Shown here: one piece after another, positions 44,809 through 56,775 of the stretch
Layout of the letters: each line of letters begins with the position of its first letter
Numbering within the stretch: the first letter of the stretch is position 1
Assembly (NCBI RefSeq): GCF_029867415.1
Contig: NC_081183.1
Coordinates: 54,882,336 to 54,946,335, forward strand
Direction: 5' to 3'
DNA: 64,000 nt
Source: Vicia villosa
Lineage: Eukaryota; Streptophyta; Magnoliopsida; Fabales; Fabaceae
The notes under the pieces: generated by a model
What the model was told of the DNA's origin: nothing
The model's input: only the letters and a program-made list of their open reading frames with translations
Database searches by the model: none
Translations under genes and position numbers: made by a program

Positions 44809-47428
44809 TGTAATACCCTACCAATATGTGTTTAGAATCATATTAGCAGAATACTAATAGGTGGTACTGAGTACATACAAAAGTCAGGAATAATAAAATA
44901 AGATGTATACATTTCAAAATCATCTCGAAGATGGATACAATTGATATGTCTACACAATGATAATAATACACAACGAAAGAAAAGATCAGGCACAGTCTTC
45001 ACGGGATCCGATCAAAAGCTCTTGATCCAAGCATCTAGCAAAACTCGATCTTGCACGGTACCTAAAAAAAAATAATGATGAATGGGGTGAGATTACTAAA
45101 TCTCAGTGAGTTCCCCTATCTTATGGGTTCTCTCAGCTCTATAGGGTACATACATAAACTACAGATCCATCTCAAATCCTAAAGTTTCCTCACTATCCAG
45201 TACAGGAAAGCATGTCAACTCGTAGCACCACGATTGAATGTCCACTGACCATCCGATTTGATATTCTGAGAACATATCACATGTTCGGATATTTGGTACA
45301 TGTTTCCTCCAGAATAGGTCTTCCGGGTTTACCTCCCAACCTTCTGTCGGGAGCTACCCTCAAGGTCTGGTCTTCCGGGTTTACCTGCCTATCTGCCCTC
45401 GAAACAAGACCCCAAAACATACCTTTTCAATCTACATGGTAAGTAACTCACATGACTATAGAGAACCATGGAATCGACATTGAATCGCATCACACGATTC
45501 AACTCCTCCAATATCCCAGGGCCCGAATCTCACATAGAAATTCACCCTCAAGGAGATGACAAAAGGAGAAGGTGTGGCCCACATCTCCGGGAGTTCATCC
45601 CCGAAGAATAGCTCCTGAACTACGAAGCACGGCCCATTCTTGAGATCACACACTCGAGGAATGCCTGCAATATATGTGGCACAGGGGCATCCTTGGAAAT
45701 ACTTCACAAGAAATAGCCAACATATATGTAACATGCCTACTCGCAATTACTATCCTTATGTCTGTTCTCTAACCCCTCGTCTCATACTTACTACACCATT
45801 AGATTGTAGGATTTTCGAATGTAGTCGCTTGATAGGAAAAGGAATATCAGGTTAACATCCATTCATATCTCTTGGTTTAGGTATCCTAAGGTTCACTTTA
45901 CCATATCCATATTTTGTTAATCGACGTACACAAGTTACACAAATTGTAAGACCTCCTCGCCTCTTGGATCACATGCTTAGCTTCACAAGCTATAAGACCT
46001 CAACATCTTGGTGTACATGGATAACTTTGATTTTCATTACCACTCATTCCATGATCCTCATAACCCAGTTGAAGGAACATTTATGCACCAAGGCATTTAG
46101 AATGATTAACAATACAATTATCCAAGCACTATCGTTTAGTAACCACGATACAAGAATATTCACATGGATTTAATTAGTACTTAAAAGTATGACAATGTTG
46201 TGTAAGCTTAAGCATCTTGTAGCCCTTTCCGCTAGCTTTCCAATGCCTCCGACGGCGCCCAATTCTGAGTTACGGAACTCTAGTTATGGTCGAAACAGTA
46301 AAAGGATGAATTTCTGTCAGGTGCAATCGATTTGCACTGGTGTGCAATCGATTGCTCACTGAACCAGAAGCGCATAATGCCAATTTTTCATAGTGCAATC
46401 GACTGCTTGACCCCTGCAATCGAATGCTTACTGAACCAGAAGCAAAAATCACATTTTTCTTGCATAAAACCAGTTCCAAAAGAGTTCTAACTCATCCATA
46501 GGTTCCCCAACAATCCAAATTCGAACCCCATCCTACTTCAACATTTCATATCATACAATTGCATCAAAAGAACAGATATTTGACCGATTAAATCATCATG
46601 CAAGACATTAATAACAGTCTAAACCCTTAATCATGCAAAGTTCCCAAATCCTACCCTAAGTTCCTAACTAATGGAACTCACCTGATAAGATGTTCTAATT
46701 CTGCTTCCGATCGCTTGTGCTGCTCCAAAGCCCGATAATTTGCACGCAGATTTTCTGCATAATTCAGCTTCAGACCCCCAACTCTAAACACACATTCCAA
46801 CCTCATAACAAACATCCAGCTGACAAAATTAGTGTCTAAAATTAAGGGAATTTTGTGTAGATTCCAGAAAATCAAGATTCGCATTGATACGAGTTACAGA
46901 GAAAAAGTTATCACCTGTTTAGTAGAGGCTGGTCATGAAATCCGAATTTTTGCACCCTTCATCAATTTCTTAGAACACTCATTCAAGCTTCTTAGTTCAC
47001 AAACCCTAACTCTCTTGAAGTATAGATGGAGATGAATATTGATGATCCCTTAAATCTCTTGGTAGCAATCCACTTTTATGGTAGCTTGCTTCACTTGGAT
47101 GATGAAGATTCTTCAAGGATTCACACATGCAACCCACTTGATCAAGCAAGATGAACTCTTCCTCCCTCTCCTTCCCATTCACGTTTCCTCTCTACTTCTC
47201 TCTCACAATTCTGATTTTTTTGTAACAAATGAATGATACCAAGTTACTCTACCAAACAACCCCTTACTACACTTATTCAAGTGGAATTGACCACCTTGCC
47301 CTTTAACTATGTGTAAACTACAAGTTTGCCATTTGGTCCAATTTCAACTAACTTCTTTGATTCCAACCAATCTTCCCTTAACAACTTATAATATATACAC
47401 TTATGCTTAGACAATTAGGGATGTTACA
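44809..47428 (-). repeat. 5' LTR of the LARD-like element
   Basis: 2620 bp, matching 17476-20096 with scattered substitutions. In plus orientation it begins TGTAATACCC and ends ATGTTACA, followed by the duplication ACGAA (47429-47433). It carries the same GCAATCGATTGC-type cluster, slightly more degraded. Confidence 0.92.
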
Positions 47429-47433
47429 ACGAA

Positions 47434-48480
47434 AATGAACAAACATGAGTAAAAGAGAAAGAAGGAAGAATCGGGACAAGTTTCGACATTTTTTGTAACC
47501 TATGAAACACAGCGACCCACCTCATCGGAGCAATACACTCTGATCCCATATCAACAAAACTAGTTATCCCAGTCTCCAATTCTTGCAGCAACAATCTTCT
47601 TGAAGTAGAAAAACAAAACTACTTCAACAAACACTCACTTGAACTCAAAATTCTCATTCAGTTCAAATCAAAGAACCACAAACCAATCACTGATCAATCA
47701 ATGATGGTCACAATTCAGATAAGGAATCAATCTAAATGCAAAACAATCAACCACAATCGTAAAAACCAAATCTTTAAAAAAACAAAAGTAGAGCAAAGTC
47801 GATCATAAAATGCACATGAAAAGAATCTATCTAATCTGCATCAAAAAACAAACCTTATCTGAAAATTCAAACAAAACCCAATAATTGCTTCGATCAGGGT
47901 GCGAATGGAAGCTTGTTGACAGATCCGCAAATTGTTGTTGGTGAATCTGATGTCGCAACCGTGCTTTTCTGGTGATGTCGTTGTATATCAGGTTACAATC
48001 GTGTGGCTGAAGATGTTGTTCTCACGAAATGACGATGAAGGTGCGTCGCGAGTCGGAAGTTCGCGCGTTGTGAATCTGTTGTGGTCCAATGATGAATTTG
48101 GTGTAATTGTTCGGATCTGAAGGTAGTTTGTGGTGATGGTTGTGATGAGGTTTGATGAAGTTAATTGTGAAGTTGAGGGAAACTCCATGGTTTGTTTTTC
48201 AACTTCTGCAATTAATGGAATATGGAGAGTAGAAAATTGTTGTAACAGTGCTTTCAATTTGTTAACCTCCATTGAACATGGGAAGTTAGATAGAGATAGT
48301 AACTGCTGGAGGTTTTTAACGTGAATTGAATTGATGAAAGAGTATATTTTGAAAGAAGATGATGTGGAAAATTATGGTGAGGTTGCTGATGTGGACAACC
48401 CAAATGATAAGAAAATGGTAGACTCTTCTTATATGATAGATTATTTATAATAAATAAATGTTTAATTGTATAATTAAAAG
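47434..48480 (-). other. Unassigned locus interrupted by the nested retrotransposons
   Basis: Continues the sequence broken at 17475. Composition is less AT-biased than the neighbouring spacers. Minus-strand open stretches (for example 48272-47988, starting MEVNKLKALL; and about 47640-47434) do not resemble a family I know. A gene remnant or untranslated exons are possible, but unproven. Confidence 0.25.
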
Positions 48481-49381
48481 AAAATAAAATCTTTCTGAAA
48501 ATAATTGAAAGATACAATCTTTAGTTTATTATTTTATTATTGTACAAATAGAAGATGTTGACACATAATTTATTATAATAAATTCATATTTTTATGCAAA
48601 GATGTTTAATATAGAGATAGATGTTTAATTATTGTTATTATATCGGTTAGGACAACTCGAAATACTCAAATATTTTTAAAAAAAAATTGGTACACCTATC
48701 TATAATAGTTCTATCATTTTCAATAATAAATCAAATTTTTCTTTACCATAAAAATTATATAATTATTTCTTATTAGATAGTTAATTTATTTATTTTTATT
48801 AATAATTTATTCACTTATTTTTATGTTATCATAACTTCATTTTTAAACCATAAATAATTATAAAATAATAATTAGAATAAGAAATTTTATCCTGTGACTC
48901 ACACGGGTATGCATACTAGTCATTTAATTAATTCATAAGTGAAACAACAAAAGAGCACCTGGTAAGAGAATTATATTGAAACAAAATATTCTAAAACATA
49001 TATCTTTATATATAAAATTGACCGATAATTGGTGAGCTAATTAACTGTATATCATATAATATCTATTTTTTAAACATAATCAATAATTAAGTATATTAAT
49101 TAATTAAAAAATTGTTCATATATATATATATATATATTAGTATGCTTTATTAATTTTTTAATATATAAAGCATACTCAAAAGTCAGTTTTTTCATTATAA
49201 ATCAATTAACAAAACTAATTAATTAACATTTTCTCTTATAAATCAATTAACAAAACTAATCAATTAATCAATTTTTTCATTATAAATCAATTAACAAAAC
49301 TAATTTGATTAAAAATTTGATTTTTTTCACAAAGATCTATCTTTTACTAAAAAAATAACTAATAATACTGATTGATTAAAC
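48481..49381. other. AT-rich spacer with a Helitron-type end and short repeats
   Basis: No gene. A (TA)n run lies at about 49118-49137. A 35-45 bp unit containing AATCAATTAACAAAACTAAT occurs three times at 49190-49305. Confidence 0.45.
48892..48919 (+). mobile_element. Second Helitron-type 3' terminus
   Basis: CCTGTGACTCACACGGG hairpin (6-bp stem with one G-T pair) followed by a short spacer, CTAG and T. Same architecture as 11792-11819 but a different hairpin sequence. The 5' end was not found. Confidence 0.45.
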
Positions 49382-52300
49382 TTTTTTTTTGTGGAGAATA
49401 GATAATTTTATTCCACAAAAACAGAGAAATACAGTCGATCCTACAGGATCCAGACAGTTCACAACAAAACCAAAACAACAAAACAAATCAACAAATAACA
49501 AAGCACCCTATTTGCTACTCAAAGAATCAACATGATCTCGATGCTTTTTATGCCCTCTACTACGAATGATAACAATCTATTGAATCTGGTCCAGGATAGT
49601 AGCTCGGTCCATAGGTTTGTTGTTAAAAATCACATCATTTCTTGCTCTCCATATAGCATAAGTTGTCTCTGCCAGCACCGTTTTTAGGAGCAATCTTTTC
49701 CAACCTTTTTTTGCCAATTCTTGAATCAACCACCATTTCTCATTATTCCAATTCTGTCCACTATGTGTGTAACCAATCCATTGAAGCATAATATTCCAGA
49801 TTTCAAGAGAATTTCGACACTGGAAAAATAAATGGTCAATCGATTCCACAACTGTACAGAAATTACAAGATGAGTTTGTGATGATACCAAACCTCTGCAT
49901 TCTGTCTTTAGTAGTAAGTCTCCCCATGAATAACAACCATAAATGGAATTTTGCTCGTGGTCTTGCTGCATTGTTAAAGAAAACTACATGCCATTCAACC
50001 ATTTGTTTCTCTCCCCTCAATCTATGGTATTGTTTAGATATAGCAAACTTTTCATCCTGCAGAATATCTAGCCAGTCAGGGATATGCATACATAGCTCTC
50101 TACTCTTCATAATTCTCTTTAGAATCGATGAACAATCTTGAGGAGGATTCCAGCCTTGGATGTCTCTGCCTTTGACATAATAAGCATCCAGCCACTTTAC
50201 CCAAAGTTTGTCCTTCTTTCTTTGGATATTCCACAAAAGCTTCAGCATAGTAGCTTGATTCCATTCAGTCAAAGATTTTATATTCAATCCTCCAGCATTT
50301 TTTGGATTACAAACTATATCCCAAGCTATGGGAGCTTTCTTGCTATTGCTACTCTTTCCACTCCATAGGTACATTCTGCACATGCTCTCCACATGGTTGA
50401 TTATCTTCTTTGGGAGGGGGAAAACCTGCATCCAATAGGCAACCACAGAAACCAGCACACTTTTAACCAATTGACTTCTACCTGCAGCACTCAATAGGTG
50501 GGCAGTCCAGTGTTGAATCCTAGCAGTGATCTTGTCCACAAGTGGTTGACATTGATTGATACTAAGTCTTCTACTAGATAGGGGGCACTCCTAGGTATTT
50601 GAAAGGCAATACACCCTCCTCATACCCTGTGATATTCAGAATAGTATCTTTCTCCACTTCATTAGTACCACCAAAATACACCTTGCATTTATTGGGATTT
50701 GCCTTCAGACCCGTGGCTTTGGAGAATTGGCTAAAAACCTGCATTAGCAACTGAATAGAAACAGAATCAGCCCTAGCAAATAAAAGTAAGTCATCTGCAA
50801 AGCAGATGTTTGTGATCTTCAGTCTGGCACATTTTGGATGAAAGTGAAAATTAGGATTGTCATTCAACTTTGCTAGGCATCTATGCAGATAATCCATAAT
50901 TAAGACAAAGAGGAGAGGGGAGATAGGATCTCCCTGTCTGAGTCCTCTTTTAGCTTGAAGTCTCTTACTAATCTGACCATTTATTATGTACTTATAGCTG
51001 ACAGTACTGAGGAAAAGCATGATCCAGTGTACAAAATCCTTTGGAAATTTCAACTCTTGCATAATGTGTTTTAATGCAACCCATTCCACAGTGTCATACG
51101 CCTTCTGCACATCCATTTGAATAGTACATCTAGGTGATAGATGTTTTCTATTATACCCTCTAACAAGCTCATGAGCAATTAAGATATTGTCTTGAATATT
51201 TCTACCAGGTACAAAGGCAGACTGGCTCTCATCCACAATATCACCAATAATATTTCTTAACCTATTAGTGAGGATCTTTGAGATAATTTTATATAGGGTA
51301 GAATAACAGGCAATAGGTCTTAGATCTTTAACAATCTTGGCTTCCTTTTTTATTGGAATCAAAGTAACCAGGGAGCAGTTGGCTTCAATATAAATTTTCT
51401 TGTAGCAGAAAAAATCCTGAATTTCCCTAATCACATCATCTTTGACAATTTGCCAGCTCTGTTTAAAGCTTTTAAAGCTTGCCAAATAACATTTTCAGTG
51501 ACAGGGACAATCAGCTTATTAGCTTTCTCACTACTCAGAACAGGGCCTCTCCTTATAGCTTCAATGTCCATATGAATCATGTTGGTTGTATTGGTCCCAA
51601 CCATGTTTTCATAAAATTGGATAATCTCATCTTCAATTTCCTTGAAATCTGTCAGCTTGTTTCCAGTATTGCTCTCCAATCTATTTAGAGTAGTTTGTTT
51701 GTTCTTTTCTTTCAGATTTGCATAAAAATATTTGTTATTTCCATCCCCCAACTGAATCCAGTCTATCTTGGCTTTTTGCATTAGAATTTTCTCCTCGGTT
51801 TCAATCTTTAACAGCATTTCATCTGTTCTGTCCTTCACATTTTTCATAAGATCAGCATTGAATGGATCCTTTTCCAATTGTTCCTGTGTTAATTGTAACT
51901 TGTCTCTGCTATCCTGAATGTTTTGGCTTCTTTGGAATATCTTTTTGTTGAGATTTCCTAAAGGACCTTGAAGTCTCAGTAACTTTTGCCAGACCACATA
52001 CATAGCTCTCCCCTGTATAATTGTATTCCACTTATTTCTCATAATTTCCATAAAGTCAGGATCTGCCCCTGTACAATTCAGGAACTTAAATCTATGCCTG
52101 ATTTTGTGAACATTCCCAGTCTTCTGCAGTATAAGCCTCAGAGGATTTTGATCAGAAATGTGAGGTTTAAGAATATCTAAATCACTATCAGGATATTTTA
52201 AGAACCAGACAGTGTTACATAAAGCCCTATCAATTATTGAATAGATCACCCTTGTTGTGTGCTTATTAGACCAAGTATAAGGGCTTCCTCTAGTATCATG

Positions 52301-52540
52301 TTCAGTGAGACCAAGAGTTTGCATCATACTTTCCAGATCTACATATTCATTACTCTGTACCTCCTTTCCTCCAATTCTATCATTGATTTTCAGGACATTG
52401 TTAAAATCTCCAATGATAAGCCAAGGCCCCATTATGCTCCTACTATATTCCTCTATATCCTCCCATAAAATCTTTCTTTTGGTGATTTGGTTATGAGCAT
52501 AGACAGCTGAGAGATAATGAGCAAACTCACCAGTAAGATG
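49382..52540 (-). mobile_element. L1-type LINE, 5'-truncated or cut by the copia element
   Basis: On the minus strand it ends in a 9-base A run (49390-49382). It contains endonuclease, RT and zf-RVT regions. Its 5' limit is the copia LTR that begins TGTTAGAACAAG at 52541. Whether more LINE lies beyond the copia element cannot be seen. Confidence 0.88.
49577..52540 (-). pseudogene. LINE ORF2: endonuclease C-terminal half, RT, zf-RVT
   Basis: Endonuclease part at 52540-52140 (AVYAHNQ, IIGDFNNVL, GSPYTWSNK, IDRAL), then a spacer. RT at 51485-50580: AFVPGRNIQDNIL, MDVQKAYDTVEW, RGLRQGDPISP and the active site FADDLLLFA. The zf-RVT part is at 50560-49577 (ARPRAKFHLWL, CNFC, HLFFQC). Two defects are visible: near 51431-51485 the conserved segment containing the DKAPGPDG-type motif is missing and the frame changes, and a C-run at about 50581-50585 holds a one-base indel. 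The C-terminal RNase H seen in the LINE at 13084 is absent. Confidence 0.9.
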
Positions 52541-53778
52541 TGTTAGAACAAGATTTGTTCTGATCAATATGTTAGAACAAGATTTGTTCTGATCAATTAT
52601 CTTAGTTTTGATGATAACAATAATATGAATTTTGCTTAAGATAATATGGTACTCTAATCCAATGCAATTTCCTTTTCAGGAAATATATAAAGAGTATGCA
52701 TAATTCAGCGCTCAGAAGCTTTGTCTCAAAGGGTTCAGCATGCAACATCAGAACATGGTCTGGCAAGACATCAGAAGATGGTCGAAGCAGAATCAGAACA
52801 TGGGTCTATGGAAGCATCAGAAGAACATGAGATCAGAAGCACTGAAGTTTTGATGGTATCACGCTCAGAAGCACTTCAAGGTCAGAAGATCAGAAGATGC
52901 TTTGCACCAAGCTGTTTGACTCTGATGATATTCAAACGTTGTATTCACAAACATCAGATCAGAAGGAAGTACAAGTGGCAGGCTACGCTGACTGACAAAA
53001 GGAACATTAGAAGCTATTAAAGGCAACGTCAGTAGACACAGCGTGAACAAGGCTCGAGGTAGTTGACAAAAGCGTATAACATTAAATGCGATGCTGTACG
53101 GAACACGCAAAGCATTAAATGCACTCAACGGTCATCTTCTCCAACGCCTATATATATGAAGTTCTGATGAGAAGCAAGGTTAACGATTCTGGAACAAAAC
53201 AACTTATATTAACTTGCTGAAACTCTGTTATATTCAAAGCTCAGAATCTTCATCTTCATCAAAGCTCACTACATTGCTGTTGTAATATATTAGTGAGATT
53301 AAGCTTAAACGTTAAGAGAAATATCACAGTTTGTGATTATAGCTTTTAAGAAGCAATTGTAATACTCTTAGAATTGATTACATTAAGTTGTAAGGAACTA
53401 GAGTGATCGTGTGGATCAGAATACTCTAGGAAGTCTTAGCTTGTGTCTAAGCAGTTGTAATTAGAGTGATCACGTGGTGATCGGGATACTCTAAGAAAGT
53501 CTTAGCTTGTGTCTAAGTTTTTGTTCCTGGATTGATCAGGTTGTGATCAGGATACTCTAGAAGACTTAGTCGCGGACTAAGTGGAAAACCATTGTAATCC
53601 GTGCGATTAGTGGATTAAATCCTCAGTTGAGGTAAATCATCTCTGCGGGGGTGGACTGGAGTAGTTTAGTTAACAACGAACCAGGATAAAAATAACTGTG
53701 CAATTTATTTTTATCAGTCAAGTTTTTAAAGCTACACTTATTCAAACCCCCCCTTTCTAAGTGTTTTTCTATCCTTCA
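52541..53778 (+). repeat. Copia LTR, upstream copy
   Basis: Begins TGTTAGAACAAGATTTGTTC and ends TTTTTCTATCCTTCA. The first 28 bp are duplicated (52541-52568 and 52570-52597, one base between). The LTR head is itself an inverted repeat (AGAACAA/TTGTTCT). It carries three imperfect tandem units of about 60-65 bp (about 53400-53590) built on AGAGTGATC...GTCTTAG...TCTAAG. It is followed directly by a second LTR, not by a primer site. Confidence 0.85.
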
Positions 53779-54886
53779 CAATATTCTTAGTTTTGATGAT
53801 AACAATGTATATGAATTTTGTATGAGATAATGTGGTACTCTAATCCTATGCAATTTCCATTTCAGGAATCACATAAAGAGTATGCACAAAATCGGCGCAA
53901 GAAACACTGACTCAGAAGGTTCAGCATGCAACATCAGAACATGCTCTGGCAAGACATCAGAAGATGGTCAAGCAGAATCAGAACATGGTCTATGAAAGCA
54001 TCAGAAGAACTTGAGATCAGAAGGAGAAGCACTGAAGATTCTCATGGTATCACGCTAAGAAGCACTTCAAGGTCAGAAGACAAGAAGATGCTATGCACCA
54101 AGCTGTTTGACTCTGATGATATTCAAACGTTGTTTACACAAAAATCAGATCAGAAGCAAGTACAAGATGGCAGGCTACGCTGACTGACAAAAGGAACGTT
54201 AGAAGCTATTAAAGGCAACATCAGTAGACACAGCGAAAGCAAGGCTCGAGGTAGTTGACAAAAGAGTGAAACATTAAATGCAATGCTGTACGGATCACGC
54301 AAAGCATTAAATGCTCCCAACGGTCATCTTCTCAAGTGCCTATATATAGAAGTTCTGAAGAGAAGCTGAATAGAACACTTTGTGCAATCTTACAAAAACG
54401 CTGTCAAATTCAAAAGCTCTCAAACTTCATCTTTAACCTCACTACATTGCTGTTGTAATATATTAGTGAGATTAAGCTTAAACTTAAGAGAAAAATCACA
54501 GTTGTGATAATAGCTTATTAAGAAGCATTGTAACTCTTATAAGAATTTGTTTACATTAAGTTGTAAGAACTAGAGGAGATCAAGTTGTGATCGGATTCTC
54601 TAGAAAGTCTTAGAGGGTATCTAAGCATTGTGTTCCTAGAGTGATCAGGTTGTGATCAGAATACTCTAGAAGACTTAGAGGGTATCTAAGTGGAAAACCA
54701 TTGTAATCTTGTGTGATTAGTGGATTAAATCCTCAGGTGAGGTAAATCACTCCAAGGGGGTGGAGTGGAGTAGTTTAGTTAACAATGAACCAGGATAAAA
54801 ATCATTGTGCAAATTGTTTTCATCTTACAAGTTTTAAAGCTACACTTATTCAAACACCCCCTTTCTAAGTGTTTTTCTATCCTTCA
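53779..54886 (+). repeat. Copia LTR adjacent to the internal region
   Basis: Homologous to the upstream LTR but without its first 22-26 bp; it begins CAATATTCTTAGTTTTGATG right after the end of the first LTR. It has two of the 60-bp units instead of three. It ends CTATCCTTCA and is followed by the primer site. The two copies differ by many substitutions, so they are not a recent pair. Confidence 0.85.
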
Positions 54887-54887
54887 A

Positions 54888-54901
54888 TTGGCATCAGAGC
54901 C
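54888..54901 (+). other. Copia primer-binding site
   Basis: TTGGCATCAGAGCC, two bases after the LTR. It is an initiator tRNA-Met type site with C for T at one position. Confidence 0.8.
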
Positions 54902-54969
54902 GGTTCTAAGGTGCAAGCACTTAACCGTGTTTAGAAAAGATTCAGGAAGAGAAAAACGCTTAAGTCAAG

Positions 54970-56775
54970 ATGGTTGGTGAAAATCCAACACATACATCTA
55001 CATCTGGCTCTACTGAGCAACATAATGGAAATGGTAACAATGGTTATACTAGACCACCAGTATTTGATGGTGAAAACTTTGAATATTGGAAAGATAAACT
55101 TGAAAGTTACTTTCTTGGTCTAGATGGTGACTTATGGGATCTTCTGATGGATGGTTACAAACATCCAATGAAAGCTAGTGGTGTAAAGCTTACAAGACAA
55201 GAGATGAATGATGATCAAAAGAAGCAATTCAAAAATCATCACAAGTGTAGGACTATTTTGCTGAATGCTATCTCTCATGTTGAATATGAGAAGATATCTA
55301 ACAGGGAAACTGCCTATGACATATATGAATCATTGAAAATGACTCATGAGGGAAATGCCCAAGTCAAGGAGACTAAAGCTCTTGCTTTAATCCAGAAATA
55401 TGAAGCCTTCAAGATGGAGGATGATGAAAATATTAAGATGTTCTCAAGATTTCAAACACTAACTACTGGTTTAAGAGTTCTTGACAAGGGATACACAAGG
55501 GCTGATCATGTCAAGAAGATCATCAGAAGCTTGCCAAGAATCTGAATGAAGTCTCTCTTGAAGAATTGATCAGTGCTCTGAGGAGTCATGAAATTGAGCT
55601 GGATGCTAATGATCCTCAGAAGAAAGGTAAGTCTATTGCATTAAAATCTAATTATAAAAAATGCACTAACGCTTTTCAGGCTGAAGAAGAAGATTCTGAA
55701 GAATCAGAATCAGAAGAAGAAGATGAACTGTCTATGATCTCCAGAAGGGTAAACCAACTCTAGAAGAGCAAGCAAAGGAAGTTCAAAAACTTCAAAAGTT
55801 CAAAGAAGCCTGAAAGAGGAGAATCTTCTGGAAGCAGAATATCTGACAAGAAGAATGTCATTTGTTATGAGTGCAATGAGCCTGGACACTTCAAAAATGA
55901 ATGTCCAAAACTTCAGAAGGAGAATCCCAAGAAGAAGTTTCATAAGAAGAAACGTCTTATGGCAACATGGGATGATTCAGAATCAGACTCTGAAGGCGAG
56001 CAGGCAAACCTTGCACTGATGGCCACAATGGATGATGGATCAGAATCTACATCAGAATCAGATTCTGAAGAGGTATTTTCTGAATTATCTAGAAAAGAGT
56101 TAGTTTCCAATTTAACTGAACTTCTGGAACTCAAGGCTCATCTTAGTATCAAATACAAAAAGCTGAAAAAGCTATTTGAATCTGAAACTAAGAAGCTGGA
56201 AGTGGAAAATTCTGAACTGAAGGAAAAAGTTTTAAAATTATCCAAAGATATTGGATCTCCTTCTAAATCAGAAAAATCCATTCCTAGTATCAATCATATT
56301 CTGAAAGAATATGACTCGAGCTTCAGAAAGTTTTTATCTAGAAGTATTGGCAGAAGTGATCTTGCTTCTATGATATATGGTGTTTCTGGAAACAAAAGGA
56401 TTGGCGTTGGCTATGAGGGTGATACCCCACACAAATTTGAACCTGTAGATGATATGAAAATCACATACAAGCCATTGTATGATCAGTTCAAATATGGTCA
56501 CTCACATGATATTAGGCTCATTTCACATGCCAAAAGCTTTCATGCTACACACACTAAGAAGCATGTGACACAACCTAGAAAATATCATGCTGCCAAACCT
56601 AAAGAATATCATGTTGTTCCTCTTGTTGTTTATTATGCTAAACCCAAGTTCAATCAGAACTTGAGGAAAACTAACAAGAAAGGACCCAAGAAGTTGTGGG
56701 TACCTAAGGAGAAGATAATTTCTGTTGCAGATATCCTTGGCAGCAAAGAAGACAAAGCACAAAATGTCATCGTAC
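54970..56775 (+). pseudogene. Copia gag
   Basis: Starts at ATG 54970. The UBN2/DUF4219-type gag core (PVFDGENFEYWKDKLESYF, residues about 30-190) runs to a one-base deletion at about 55540, after which the frame changes. A TAG at 55761-55763 stands where Trp is usual in relatives. The zinc knuckle CYECNEPGHFKNEC (about 55868-55910) is intact. Then come an acidic Ser-rich region, a coiled coil (KYKKLKKLFESETKKLEVEN) and a basic His/Lys-rich tail. A second frame change near 56755-56775 leads into the protease. Confidence 0.88.

Larger units (their letters stand above)
17476..47428 (-). mobile_element. Non-autonomous (LARD-like) LTR retrotransposon, host of the Ogre insertion
   Basis: Two similar 2.6-kb LTRs (17476-20096 and 44809-47428) are bounded by the perfect 5-bp duplication ACGAA (17471-17475 and 47429-47433). 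A primer-binding site complementary to initiator tRNA-Met sits next to the right LTR on the minus strand and a G-rich purine tract sits next to the left LTR, so the element reads right to left. Its own internal part is only about 3.4 kb (20097-20684 plus 41982-44808) and I find no gag or pol motif in it. Without the Ogre and one copy of its target duplication it would be about 8.7 kb. Confidence 0.9.

Noticed and set aside
52541..52597. 28-bp target-site duplication
   Set aside because: Copia elements make 5-bp duplications. Both copies lie on the same side and contain the LTR start itself.
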